The notes under the pieces: generated by a model
Databases searched by the model: none
What the model saw: only the letters and a program-made list of their open reading frames with translations
Told to the model about the DNA's origin: nothing
Shown here: in pieces, positions 16,501 through 21,042 of the stretch
Numbering within the stretch: position 1 is the stretch's first letter
Layout: every line of letters starts with the position of its first letter
Made by a program: the position numbers and the translations under genes
Source of the DNA: a virus
Virus record (IMG/VR): IMGVR_UViG_3300022937_000137
Span: 1-24,855 of that record
DNA: 24,855 bases
Reading direction: 5' to 3' (one strand)

Positions 16501-17492
16501 ACACCACTTGTGTCAATATCATTTTGTGAAATATAATATAATCTATCTGGGGCATTAAACGGAATAGTAAATTCTATTGTTCCGTTAGAAATATATACAA
16601 CTGCAACTTCTTCGCCGTCTTCTCCTAGTTTTCTAATACCATCAGGATAAAGAGTAGAAACATTATCTCCTTCAGTAAATGTAACATTTCCACTTTCAGG
16701 TAATACAATAAATTCTCCTACATCATAACTTAAATTATTTGCGTCATATAGATTTGCATCAAACAATCCAGAATCTCTAATACCTTCTGTACCAGCAGTA
16801 AGTATTGCTGTGCCAGGAGTAAATGTTCTGCTTATAGCTATAGCCATAGGATGATCAGGTGTATTAATTTCAAATCTGTAAGTCTGACCTCTATACAATT
16901 TTATAGACGGGTTACGTACAAATCCGTCATTAAATACGTAAGCAACATTATCACCCTGATCTTCTGTTGTAACCGTATATGTACTAACAATATCTTGACT
17001 TTGTCCTCTTACAGGAATAGATAATGGTCCGTTAGGCATCCAATAGTATTCACGGAAATTTGCAAATTTATCCCAATCTATGCCTGGATTCCAAGTGTAA
17101 TATTCAGAACTGTTTAATCTACTATGATTTTTTGTATTTCCGCCAAAGTAATTCAATGTACCAAGATAATCGTTATAATCTTTATAGAAAGTAATGTTTT
17201 CTAGATTATCTTTTATAATAGTTGCAGGTTCTAATTGATAAGCTTCTCTTTCTGGAGTGATATCACCTAAATAATTGTCAGAATATTTGTAAGATTTAGC
17301 AGTTTTTCTTCCTACATAATCATTAATTTTTTCAGCAACACCGGGTTGGATAAGCTGATCTATTGTTCCTTGTAAAAATTTTCTATTTGCTTCAGAGCGG
17401 AAAAATTTAGGTAAAAAGTCACTTGCTGTTCGATTTTTATTTGTATCGTCTGGCAATGAACTTTCGTTATTGTAGTTATCATTATAGGACAT
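1557..17492 (-). CDS. Giant 5311-residue multi-domain baseplate/tail structural protein
   Basis: A single uninterrupted frame runs from ATG 17492 to TAA 1557. Its start overlaps the gp6 stop by one base (TAATG), with GGAGG 12 bases upstream encoded by the last gp6 codons. The N-terminus (residues 1-180) has FLPKFFRSEANRKFL, IDQLIQPG and YYTWNPGIDWDKF patterns that I associate with large structural proteins of marine T4-like phages. Then follow a cupredoxin-like domain (182-335), long mixed beta regions, six CBM5/12-like motifs (1579-3152), seven FG-GAP-like blade motifs (about 2253-3475), PGxGY elements (about 3892-4331), a helical section (about 4090-4210, with VDWMFKTSF and AKHKLG) and GDG-type beta repeats to the C-terminus. 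I see only four cysteines, no signal peptide and no membrane segment. By position after gp6 it replaces T4 gene 7 (1032 residues), so a wedge/peripheral baseplate role with host-surface binding is likely. Function is inferred; the coding assignment is secure. Confidence 0.9.
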   Translation of the reverse strand: MSYNDNYNNESSLPDDTNKNRTASDFLPKFFRSEANRKFLQGTIDQLIQPGVAEKINDYVGRKTAKSYKYSDNYLGDITPEREAYQLEPATIIKDNLENITFYKDYNDYLGTLNYFGGNTKNHSRLNSSEYYTWNPGIDWDKFANFREYYWMPNGPLSIPVRGQSQDIVSTYTVTTEDQGDNVAYVFNDGFVRNPSIKLYRGQTYRFEINTPDHPMAIAISRTFTPGTAILTAGTEGIRDSGLFDANLYDANNLSYDVGEFIVLPESGNVTFTEGDNVSTLYPDGIRKLGEDGEEVAVVYISNGTIEFTIPFNAPDRLYYISQNDIDTSGVFRIYDIEENTSLDVQNEILGKKTYTSSNGVTLSNGMKIRFQGNITPKIYEQDQWYVEGVGDKITLINEKDVIIPSGYTQDILIPFDSDQFDALPFSNASAYATDKDYIIINRASKDKNAWSRYNKWFHRDVIEQSYKFNNIPINLNEDFRARRPILEFEAGLKLYNYGVFAKSDVDLVDTFTTDVFSTIEGQLGYNIDGVNLAEGMRILFTADTDLLVNGKIFIVKFLTINNQRQISLVEAEDSQPLDLETVFVKNGTKNSGKTYFYENSVWKVAQEKNKVNQPPMFDLCCPQGNPYGDLDVFNSSTFKGTKIFSYKENEDGFIDSELGFALSYRSIENSGDILFDFNLQTDKFTVQNNDQIVTVNTDTAFLRKYKDRTTFNYVNGWSNTPQYSKQYVIDQRVVSLEKTNDFPVRVFKDAGDLNDLKVIVYVNNKLKIKNTDYVINRINKEALIRFNTDLSINDSIIIKAYSSAIKNNLGYYEVPINLDRNPMNDDIGEFTLGEVIDHVDSMVPEIPNFIGTFPGVGNIRDIGNVSKYGKRFVKHSSPLNLSLYHITNKNYNLVKAIRYSNTEYNRFKRIFLQTSESLGYDGETKQHVDKILQEINKDKVKSQPFYFSDMLGYGPYNRLAYKVLDSRISQYALSNAFSLDELSAKAINVYLNGVQLTAELDYSFSNDGYVIIEAGQTEDDIIEIYEFETTDGSYIAPTPTKLGLYPKYYPELLLDDTYQTENALDDKKYKVYGEVSEGFQNAKMRGWFYPLFTTQQAAKSADIENGGTGEIHKHQFKGLNVTLYMPNTGGVHGGEDNVEIDSYPTGIPFIRGHDGSYVRAYLDYRDELLLELEKRIFNNIKVNYENTGLDVDKFLGDDKSNNVFSRAEINSSLLQYFKRWLTLVDADYSDNYFYDRNNSFTFNYSTALDPNGNLLPGFWRGIYKRAFGTDKPHSQPWEILGIKRKPKWWDTVYGPAPYTSDNLILWRDIEAGKIADPENTRYTTQYSRPGILSHIPVDSKGKLKPPQQSGYVKGFVLRQSTNNFNFGDEAPVETAWRRSSDYPFAVISSMLLNKPSDTLSKGFDVSRISKNLAGQYVYNNNKHIRTDSIVFPNTYADNQRVLAAGFINFIYNLVANDILTIYEDYQNEVKSIQNQLGFKLGSFSDTSKLNLVLDSRSPQQQLEEGGIYIPQENYKIIFNTSSPQKIATYSGVVVEKRANGFTIRGYNNENPFFEYYTPRIGSKSVNVTVGGISESSTDWQSAKFYVKDTVVEYNNNFYRALKDHTSGESFSLQNFVKLPELPTVGGKTAGFKRNFDKTEVLSLQYGTTLSTSQDVVDFLLGYGERLQDIGFEFNYVEGEGLVNNWDQICKEFLFWTTQGWASGTVITLSPAANSFNFKQDYFVVDNINDAFYPYSILQANGEPLSTEFTSLLRNKNSFGIETIDTTEGLYSAALPLVHKEHVVVIDNKTVFNDVVFEPSTGYRQERIKVTGYRAADWNGGLNIPGFVYDDAKVTDWTNWKDYAIGSIVKYRQFYYVATNNIPGTNKFNSNDWYRLSKKPESELITNFDYRIDQFSDFYNLDTTGFDSELQKMAKHLTGFQKRQYLANIIQDDVSQYKFYQGFIQDKGTKNALDKLFSSLGNSGQDTLEFYEEWAIQVGRYGNVDNKNQIEINFEEEKIVDSPQAIELVTSLPDTNYDRHYRILPFQMYDKPADYDHKPFPTKILDTEIIKSGGFVNEEDVAFVAGNNAELPTGDVNQLILGSYIWVVEQGENPWAVYQHIESGAKAIDFTDLETTDTDGNQLWQIKIDRWPGDIIKVGDIIGVKGAQEYDLNGLYIVDNTNLDKITIKTSSDNQPSSFTNENFLVTILRNVRVKDIEAANTLAQQKVYQGQRFWVENFENNDWKVIENNSVYEANQTIINTNSFLNEMQGFSDSIAVSSDNKNLFISSYSDANGKVDYYRRSNDVQGFVIDQTILPPDTIDVWEPNKDYLRNNVIVYDVDSTRTYWKAIDNHTSGTFFSDTEASTYWEQITNAFAYFDPYNSQFGKSIDVSADGEFLAVGSPNASYVPTRFLGEFDSTRTYIKGDIVRYRESLWKANREILPKIEDQPFTTFDSYINITEQQDADSTTLTLLVAGNPGLENSVVDHFLVRAPADMYNGTQVGDGVSLSWNSRSYAFPTLDRYFPFDEEISELSAAYISQEHIIQQKIDNIFFLETFVTLPNVGDRIETDTGSGIVYYRATLGDSAVIYITDANGVFPITGEMFTDNKDFVGFYTEENTYSTTDSVGGYWLFKTYDIGQDPVPTHVVPNFSGDTFTYSNNSRYYDVGRGLVYSDVRRISEIQENHPINAYSNIQDTVGTIGPYLNRKNQASFITHLSFNGDNGGVNSPYPSNKFVVRLSKTYSDLLYPRFLSEGPNNLSIEMKYYDNPDYDISSTGLQVSDLTKTHSINDMWDGFIEFDFTEFDFQGNVFEPEIGDILVDVQTPRDGQGGLAVTSSTTSAAEVVYYQRNFNRIRVYVKLRTDIASGNWSQLTNIGRFQVKRLSNPTLRGAGDPDQVIGTILDINDDIALGTSLIGKLLVIEADSTFPAVDNWDDIIPIVDQEYYFYNEDTLTGIDREQNAPYSLNKDYTQIYNIPADRTGTGGFENQGAVTIYRRDVSGLYQLQIVLTSEYAGKDKQFGSNVKITKKNNLYKLLISNEPTGDARNDPYEWRKNPGAIEIYNHGVFEDQTFKGDYLLGVEYLTGDVVLYKDDYFAARKTISSSSNEINNSIFWNKISWRRSKDSNYRGAFNNLYSYAEGNIVLQDGLFWKALTNISAGAVSPNSLNSSWQQQIATIDYLGYLPNLSGFNYLAEQVFDPDENIEQFADSFEVSEDGETLIVKSRQVLSDSSYEVSLVVYNLENKKYTLKQIIKAPASGQTLQDNDNDRWLKDANNSNIPAVYQDTNPAGLHYTTNQDVVGTRVPNPNATPEVYIDSNKWADSISLSPDGSALAVSVPYIDTEKEEQGEVWIYNFDYDNSYYGIVNNDVTNPTFVLRSPNNEEVEKFGSTISFGKDNLVISSLNGDMNIPTRFDTFVNTISDDSYILDSDTDARTPTTFDIGYTTFANKKVDRGTVYIFEKLGNGFIYSEQLIYPSVQFEFGKNLKAKNNHIYVGVPNAINPLGDERGYVIDYRKPKNKLAWTNKRSSQVPVDIDKIDGAFLYNKRTNEIISYIDYIDPIQGKIAGTVDQEITYKLNLDPARYNVGPLADSDVDPKVAWTDKNVGQVWWNITNARFSYAYQGTTTFQKNEWNRLLPGSTIDIYEWVESDYLPSQWNQLADTDNGIKLGISGTAIYGDAKYSAKLSYNEVSKTFSTKYYFWVENKQTVPRVENRNINLLTMVGLIARPRQSGYRFLSLIGNNKLILNNFDKLITSDDLVLNIRYKKETGKSQNEHKQYQIISDKLPTSKPNSDIERKWIDSLIGVDTQLRRVPDITIPVAKRIGIQNRPRQGMFVNRVEALKQTIERINYVCSKNLIVDEKNLSRLFENEIKPTTISNRFDVEIDTYEELAFVSTNKLTPAVLTPVVVNGKILRIIITNPGRGYKVPPSYDIEGEGSGAAFDITINNLGQITDVTVTAQGSGYKENTIINTRKFSVLINSDNTAFNKWTIYDWNNTLNKWTRTAIQSYDVSVYWDYIDWYDEGYNQFTNVKYSVDNSYELPSINDSIGDIVKINNVGSGGWLLLQKVSNEQTEDYTINYSTVGRQNGTIEFKSSLYDFIKNSIGYDNTSFDSSFYDTNPVKELRIIFDTIRDYIFTTNLEIEYNQLFFASLRYILSEQARVDWMFKTSFISAKHKLGTLEQSPTFKYSNLEDYESYVKEVKPYSTNIREFVDNYENLDNTNSVTTDFDNAPYFNDEIGRISSSNASITQDIIIGDESNTAQYPRKHWRDNLGYQIKEINVAEPGTGYTWTPVVNISGGGGSGAKAKAVLGYGKITKIIVTDPGNGYTSLPTVTIEGSQQENSIQAKAVAVLGNGKVRSPHIRVKFDRLSGTYTYDTIQKTASFTGTNINTVFTLPFPMDLENTKVKVYINKVEQLRSKYTYENVVDNSKGFAVEKGRINFTTPPATDDLIYIEYQIPLSMLGAEDRILHSYNPLSDMYGKDLSQLMTGIDYGGVEVRSYEFAGVSGWDSKGWYTDYWDEFDDTFEDEIFVADQSTVAVQLSSPLESGVEYNVYRRKYSSVLPNPNPFVRIDDPNFGTITPVTNKDAEMQTLTGDGVTDIIDLAELSVELLDGDTLIVRKTTSDGSVLPDTNSYDTQLSGGDLSYNNATGINAEDIITDGDGFISEAAMAGPEELVPGQIYDTLDLKVFTREGSGQGKIFVQNYRVNEDISEYDLGVTPGTIDSVFVKVNNFILRRGIDYSINWNSNTVILNSIFTELPNYVNGASLSIVSIAQAGQSILDFYNYKGDGQTRDFETNVRLQENISVYASINGVKQDVTFGEDSTDSNLIISFDNAPNLNDAVYIALFAGDSVVNYSQLKKDQFTGDGLTTDFQLSSAPFYSKPSQYNLIVKVGNLILTPGYNIQYTIPENRQREFALEVFQQPSGSLLTSDIVVYINGERITVESLQWRFDIANSSVVLADDVGQPGDVLEIFVITDGDYTLSAEDTVRIYNPPADSTTIEIYQFSNHDILEIERINYDVVSRITMAPGTTNYIDYNRLSVGEISLRKPAIDGKYVWVIQNGTLLTNDVDYYINDNKDKVILSQYPSEDDVLDIIHFTAETSVSKFAFRQFKDILNRTHFKRLDAPATVLTEPLTYYDLRIEVQDGSLLSEPNKGQNLPGILFINGERIEYFVKEGNTLRQLRRGTLGTGIKEIHEVNSKVYDQNISKTIPYRDETIVQTFIGDGQTQTFKLNTPTASVNEIEVFVGGKRLDKNDITKYLPVFEQTSPEGDFNLPSDIQLDTVSQNIYLKTPPLEGVKITVIRRKGKIWNEGTKTLGESENSIGRFLRAGTSELPE
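1797..4442 (-). repeat. C-terminal array of GDG-type beta repeats in the giant protein
   Basis: Within about residues 4351-5232, short units recur with the pattern (F/L)-(T/I/K)-G-D-G-x-T-x-x-(F/I)-x-L, followed by V-x-V-x-(I/V)-(N/G)-(G/N/K)-(V/K) and a strand ending in D-x-(I/V)-x-(I/V). Clear copies begin near 4440 (FTGTNINTVFTL, degenerate), 3800 (LTGDGVTDIIDL), 3210 (YKGDGQTRDFET), 2985 (FTGDGLTTDFQL) and 1915 (FIGDGQTQTFKL). Less regular units lie between them. The pattern suggests tandem beta-sandwich modules, giving a rod. Similar units are common in phage tail proteins. The repeats are divergent, so this is old duplication rather than a recent expansion. Confidence 0.6.
4500..4735 (-). 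repeat. PGxGY glycine-rich repeat pair in the giant protein
   Basis: At about residues 4253-4331 two units appear: EPGTGYTWTPVVNISGGGG and then DPGNGYTSLPTVTIEG, each followed by an AKAKA/QAKAVAV strand and a V-L-G-x-G-K turn. The unit pattern is PGxGY, six or so residues, then V-x-I-x-G and an Ala-rich strand. Two related units lie about 360 residues earlier in the protein. Such units are seen in phage structural proteins; no enzymatic role is suggested. Confidence 0.65.
5660..5820 (-). repeat. Upstream PGxGY repeat pair in the giant protein
   Basis: At about residues 3892-3945, NPGRGYKVPPSYDIEGEGSG is followed by a beta-strand, the turn NNLGQITDV and a second unit, AQGSGYKENT. The unit length and turn match the pair at 4500-4735, though the second copy has QGSGY in place of PGxGY. 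Confidence 0.6.
8037..8168 (-). other. CBM5/12-like motif 6 of the giant protein
   Basis: Residues about 3109-3152 read FNNLYSYAEGNIVLQDGLFW, then KAL, and close with SSWQQ. This matches the CBM5/12 layout: aromatic, Y-x-x-G-x-x-V, aromatic-x-A, a spacer with Pro or Ser, then W. It lies directly after motif 5, giving a tandem pair. Confidence 0.55.
8202..8336 (-). other. CBM5/12-like motif 5 of the giant protein
   Basis: Residues about 3053-3097 contain VEYLTGDVVLYKDDYFAARK and end with IFWNKISW. The Y-x-x-G-D-x-V-x-Y-x-x-x-Y-x-A core and the closing Trp are those of chitin/cellulose-binding CBM5/12 modules. It follows blade motif 3. Confidence 0.6.
10224..10310 (-). other. CBM5/12-like motif 4 of the giant protein (short)
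   Basis: Residues about 2395-2423 read FDSTRTYIKGDIVRYRESLW followed by KANREILP. The core matches the other copies, but no closing Trp is evident before the next domain, so this copy may be truncated or interrupted by the long segment that follows. It sits immediately after blade motif 2. Confidence 0.5.
10440..10589 (-). other. CBM5/12-like motif 3 of the giant protein
   Basis: Residues about 2302-2351 read DVWEPNKDYLRNNVIVYD, then YWKAIDNHTSG and a closing YWEQI. The full W-x(6)-Y-x(4)-V-x-Y ... Y-W-x-A ... W pattern is present. It lies between blade motifs 1 and 2. Confidence 0.6.
11853..11987 (-). other. CBM5/12-like motif 2 of the giant protein
   Basis: Residues about 1836-1880 read DWTNWKDYAIGSIVKYRQFY followed by YVATN, a Pro-Gly turn and NDWYRL. 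The layout W-x(3)-Y-x-x-G-x-x-V-x-Y-x-x-x-Y-x-A ... W is complete, which makes this one of the clearest copies. Confidence 0.65.
12624..12758 (-). other. CBM5/12-like motif 1 of the giant protein
   Basis: Residues about 1579-1623 read DWQSAKFYVKDTVVEYNNNF followed by YRALKDHTSG and FVKLPELP. The Y-x-x-x-D-x-V-x-Y-x-x-x-(F)-Y-x-A core is present; the closing aromatic is Phe instead of Trp. The HTSG tetrapeptide after the core recurs in motif 3. Confidence 0.6.
16488..16949 (-). other. Cupredoxin-like domain of the giant protein, copper site apparently lost
   Basis: Residues about 182-335 have NPSIKLYRGQTYRFEIN, then DHPMAIAI with His214, a long loop, V-x-F-x-I-P-F-N-A-P and LYYISQND. This is the order seen in the cupredoxin-like domains common in marine phage and bacterial proteins: a G-x-T-Y-x-F strand, G-H-P-F/M, and P-x-x-L-Y-Y-x-C near the end. 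Here the position of the expected Cys carries Ser322 and the usual following His is absent, so copper binding is unlikely and the fold is probably used as a structural module. Confidence 0.55.
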
Positions 17493-20400
17493 TAGTAACT
17501 AGTTCCTCCGCTATTATTACTAGTAGTGTTTGTTGTACTTGTTAAACCGCCGGAATTTGTTGTAGTGCTAGAACTACTAGAACTTGCTATGTCAGTTGTT
17601 GTGCTTGTAGAAACACTTGTTACAACTTTTCCGCTTGCTTTTATTTCCGTTGCTGTTATTTCATCAATAATTTCTATGTCAGAAACCTTTGCAGCACTTA
17701 TAAAAATTTCGTCAAATTCTGATTTTATTTCAAATAAACTACCAAAACTTTGATCAGCTTTTTTAGGTACAATTATAATACTTTGTAGTTTTGGACTAAG
17801 AGTATTCATAATGTAAGCACTAAGCTCTTGGAAATAAAATGTTTCGCCGAAATCCCAATTTTCTAATTCAAAGAAAGTGTCAATAGCAGAAATAATATCG
17901 GCCTTTAGTTCATTTTCGTTTACAACTAAGTCTTTATTTCTAACAATTTTGAAATTTACTTGCAAGTCTTCTTTCGCCTTACTTCCAAACAATACTTTAT
18001 ACTTAACTGGATGATAGACAACTTCGTCGCTTATTGATTTTATTGCATTTATTTCTGATCCGTATGATCTTGTTAAAATATCGTTGCTAGGTGGTAAGGG
18101 CATTAATGATAATGCTCCGCTGATATACTTCCTTACATCTATATCATAATTTTTTGTAAGGATATATGTATCAATAATATTACTTGCACTTGGATCAATT
18201 CTATAAGAACTATCAGCAACGTGAATATAATGGAATTTTAAGTTTGATCGTCCAACATATGCTTTATAATCTGTATTAATTGTTAAATTACTAGCTGTTT
18301 TATCAAGTTGTTTGAAAACTTTTTCTTCTACAAGGTAAAAAACTTGTCTATCTTTATGAGTAGAATATGATCCAATTGCATTCTCATTTGTAACTATTTT
18401 TATTTCGCTAGAGGTATTATTAAAAAATTTAAAATCTTCTACGCCATCAGTAGTAGTGTATTTTTTTTGAAAAACTGTTTTATTAGCTACAGTAATATCA
18501 CTATTATTTTCGTCTACTATTTCATAAAAAAGATCAAGATTATCAACTGCTCCGTCATCATCTAAGTCAAAAAACTGAATTTGTATTTTTCTTGAATCTA
18601 CATAACCTTCTTTGTCTCTATATGCATCGCTAATACTCCAAACATAATCTTGGCTATAAGAAGATGTTCCGCCTGCTTGTTTGTTAATACTTAAAACTTT
18701 GATTTGGTCTCTTACAATTTTTCCTGTTTTAGGATCATATATTTTATCAGCATTATCAAAGAAAAATCTAATCTCATTTTCACTTTCAAAAATGTATCTT
18801 TGATTTCTATTTTTTACAGTATACTTTTCTCCATCAGTTTTAAAATATAATAACCAGCTCGAATCTAAATTTTCTCCAGTAGCGTCACCGGCTTTACCTA
18901 AAGCAAAATTATTAATAGTATTGATATTTTCATTTAATACTATTTTCCAATCTCTTTCTTCAATATCATATCTTAATGCAAAATCTTTGTAAGCAAATGC
19001 TTGATCAATAATTTGTACTTTAGTATCATTATTAAGTATCTTACTAAATTTTGCAACTATTTCTACTAATATACTATCTTCATTTATTACGTCTGTTAAT
19101 ACAATGTCTCCAATGTTATTAAGCACTCCGTCGCCTTCATTTGCAACTGAAAAGACTTTAGTCCATCTAATCATAGAAGCACCAAATTCTTCTGCATTTG
19201 TAGTTAATGAGCCATTAGGTAAAAAATATTGTTGCGTACCATTTAGCTTAGGTGCTTGGAATTTTAACATTGATCCTGCTTCTACAAATCTTAAATTATT
19301 TGATGTAAAAGTTCCTGTTTTAAACTTCGACTGGCTATCGGCACCGGAAGACAACGTGCCTGTATTTTGGTCTGTTGCTTGATAGCTATTTTTCCAAACA
19401 GCATTTAGATCTAATGTAGATATTCTAGGATACTCACTGTAATAAAAATTACGTAAATTTGTAGATTGTATAATACCTTCTATAGTATTATAAATTACTC
19501 CCTCAATATCACTTTGTGTTACAAATGTAAATGTAGATGTTGAATCAAAAAACTCTTTATAAATTACACCATCGTCTGCAAATAAACTTGTATTTGAATA
19601 TTTTCCGCTTGCGTCTATTAAATCAAAATATCTACTGATACCACTTGATATTCTGTTCACTGATTTTGTCTTAATGATATCTTGACTTATAGCTAAAGGT
19701 CCTATGTTATAATCTTCAGCCGTTATAAGTCTGTTTTGTGTATAATAAGTTGCAGGTGCATTTTGTTTTATACTTGTATTTGTTTCTGTAGTTGTACTAT
19801 TAGATACTGTATAATTTAATCTAAATCCTAAAGTTAGTGTTTCAAGATTTCCGTTTCTACCTTGATAAGGGATTTCGATATTTACATTGCCTATGCTTGC
19901 AGGTGTTACTACCATATTTGTGTTTGCACTTGTTCTATAAAACACTTTAAAGTTACCTGAAGGTAAGTTTCCAAATACTCCGTCACTGAATACTAAGTTT
20001 ACTCTATCGCCTATTCTAGTTGTGACTGCAAATACATTTCTTATACCTTCAAACAAGCTGTTGTATATAACATTATTACCTTCTACACTAGATAATTTTG
20101 TCCAAGAAGTTGTTTCAAAGCCATTTGAATCTGTATTGTATAACCATATATCATCATTGTTAATATTTTCTGCATCTATAGCAATAATTTGATTAGGAAT
20201 AGGATTTGAAATTGAAAAATTACCAGTATCTAATTTGCCCTGACGGAAATGCATAAAGAATCCTGTGTTCACACTTGCAGCGCCTTGTCCATCATCTCTA
20301 AATAAAAATGCAGGACTAGTTCCTGGAACAGGCGGCTCTTCTATTATAACATCACCTTGTATATCAGTGCTAACTATTTCAAAAACAGTGCTAATACCTT

Positions 20401-21016
20401 CTATATTTTTTGAAAATGGAAATATTGCACTTGTAGTATTTGTAGCATTGAATCTGTATTTTTGTGTTTGTACACCATCGATGTTTTCGCTTTTTAATGG
20501 ACTACCTATTGAATTAGTAACAGGCAATGCAGCATTAAGAATCTTAATAAACTGTTCAAAATAATTTGTATTTGTTTGGTCATTCCACTTGATTACTCTT
20601 CCAGCTAATTGAGCACCTGTACTGTCAGTAAGATTTTCCGAAGTTTTTACTGTGGCTAATTTCAACAATCCTCTAGAAGGTTGATTTCTACGGGGATTGT
20701 AAGAAAGCATACGTGCAAGTCGTAGTATGCTTTCTCTGCGTTCTGCTGTTTCAAGGAAGTTTTCTCTAGCGTTTAAGTCAATACGGAACGATAAGTTTTG
20801 CCCAAGGAATGCAATCATATCAATTAGTGCAAGATATTCACTAGATTCAATATAATCGTTAAAATCTTCTGGATAATTTTGACGTAGATAATTAATCATT
20901 GTTCTACGTAAATTATCAAAATCATAGCTTTGAAAATCAGCATTTCTAAAACTTTGATATATTTTTTTCCAATCTTCTGCTACAAGTAGTCTGGATTGTC
21001 TTTCGCTTGACGACAT
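17492..21016 (-). CDS. 6: Baseplate wedge protein gp6-like (baseplate J family), enlarged
   Basis: This 1174-residue protein runs from ATG 21016 to TAA 17492. AAGGAA lies 7 bases upstream of the ATG, and a late-promoter-like octamer lies further up in the gap. The N-terminal 110 residues carry the wedge-type pattern DWKKIYQSFRNADFQSYDF, FNDYIESSEYLALIDM, FLGQNLSFRIDLNARENFL and SYNPRR, typical of gp6 in T4-like phages. The middle is beta-rich, and the last third contains LPPSNDILTRSYG and an RNKDLVVNEN...NWDFGETFYFQELSAYI region expected of baseplate J-like proteins. T4 gp6 has 660 residues, so this version carries several hundred extra residues, mostly central. The last 45 residues are a Ser/Thr/Gly/Asn tail. 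In the baseplate gp6 forms the dimer ring that joins wedges around the hub, with gp25 and gp53. The adjacent gp25 and gp5 genes support the assignment. Confidence 0.9.
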   Translation of the reverse strand: MSSSERQSRLLVAEDWKKIYQSFRNADFQSYDFDNLRRTMINYLRQNYPEDFNDYIESSEYLALIDMIAFLGQNLSFRIDLNARENFLETAERRESILRLARMLSYNPRRNQPSRGLLKLATVKTSENLTDSTGAQLAGRVIKWNDQTNTNYFEQFIKILNAALPVTNSIGSPLKSENIDGVQTQKYRFNATNTTSAIFPFSKNIEGISTVFEIVSTDIQGDVIIEEPPVPGTSPAFLFRDDGQGAASVNTGFFMHFRQGKLDTGNFSISNPIPNQIIAIDAENINNDDIWLYNTDSNGFETTSWTKLSSVEGNNVIYNSLFEGIRNVFAVTTRIGDRVNLVFSDGVFGNLPSGNFKVFYRTSANTNMVVTPASIGNVNIEIPYQGRNGNLETLTLGFRLNYTVSNSTTTETNTSIKQNAPATYYTQNRLITAEDYNIGPLAISQDIIKTKSVNRISSGISRYFDLIDASGKYSNTSLFADDGVIYKEFFDSTSTFTFVTQSDIEGVIYNTIEGIIQSTNLRNFYYSEYPRISTLDLNAVWKNSYQATDQNTGTLSSGADSQSKFKTGTFTSNNLRFVEAGSMLKFQAPKLNGTQQYFLPNGSLTTNAEEFGASMIRWTKVFSVANEGDGVLNNIGDIVLTDVINEDSILVEIVAKFSKILNNDTKVQIIDQAFAYKDFALRYDIEERDWKIVLNENINTINNFALGKAGDATGENLDSSWLLYFKTDGEKYTVKNRNQRYIFESENEIRFFFDNADKIYDPKTGKIVRDQIKVLSINKQAGGTSSYSQDYVWSISDAYRDKEGYVDSRKIQIQFFDLDDDGAVDNLDLFYEIVDENNSDITVANKTVFQKKYTTTDGVEDFKFFNNTSSEIKIVTNENAIGSYSTHKDRQVFYLVEEKVFKQLDKTASNLTINTDYKAYVGRSNLKFHYIHVADSSYRIDPSASNIIDTYILTKNYDIDVRKYISGALSLMPLPPSNDILTRSYGSEINAIKSISDEVVYHPVKYKVLFGSKAKEDLQVNFKIVRNKDLVVNENELKADIISAIDTFFELENWDFGETFYFQELSAYIMNTLSPKLQSIIIVPKKADQSFGSLFEIKSEFDEIFISAAKVSDIEIIDEITATEIKASGKVVTSVSTSTTTDIASSSSSSTTTNSGGLTSTTNTTSNNSGGTSY
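17493..17630 (-). other. Low-complexity Ser/Thr tail of the gp6-like protein
   Basis: Residues about 1129-1174 consist almost only of Ser, Thr, Gly and Asn, including a run of six Ser. The final codons (Ser-Gly-Gly-Thr-Ser-Tyr) also supply the GGAGG binding site for the giant gene, so the tail sequence serves two purposes. Confidence 0.75.
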
Positions 21017-21023
21017 AGCTTTT

Positions 21024-21028
21024 TCCTT
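21024..21028 (-). promoter_or_regulatory. Ribosome binding site of the gp6-like gene
   Basis: On the minus strand AAGGA precedes ATG 21016 by about 7 bases (AAGGAAAAAGCT then ATG). This supports the chosen start and lies in the short leader downstream of the late-promoter candidate. Confidence 0.55.
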
Positions 21029-21042
21029 GTTAAACTTAAAAA

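Noticed and set aside
16488-16949. Active copper protein
   Set aside because: The Cys and C-terminal His ligands expected in cupredoxins are absent, so only the fold is proposed.
20265-20564. Plus-strand frame of 99 codons, and similar ones at 3703, 5812, 13451, 17526, 19104, 21775 and 23516
   Set aside because: All lie antisense to strongly supported structural genes and show no family features; they reflect codon composition of the coding strand.
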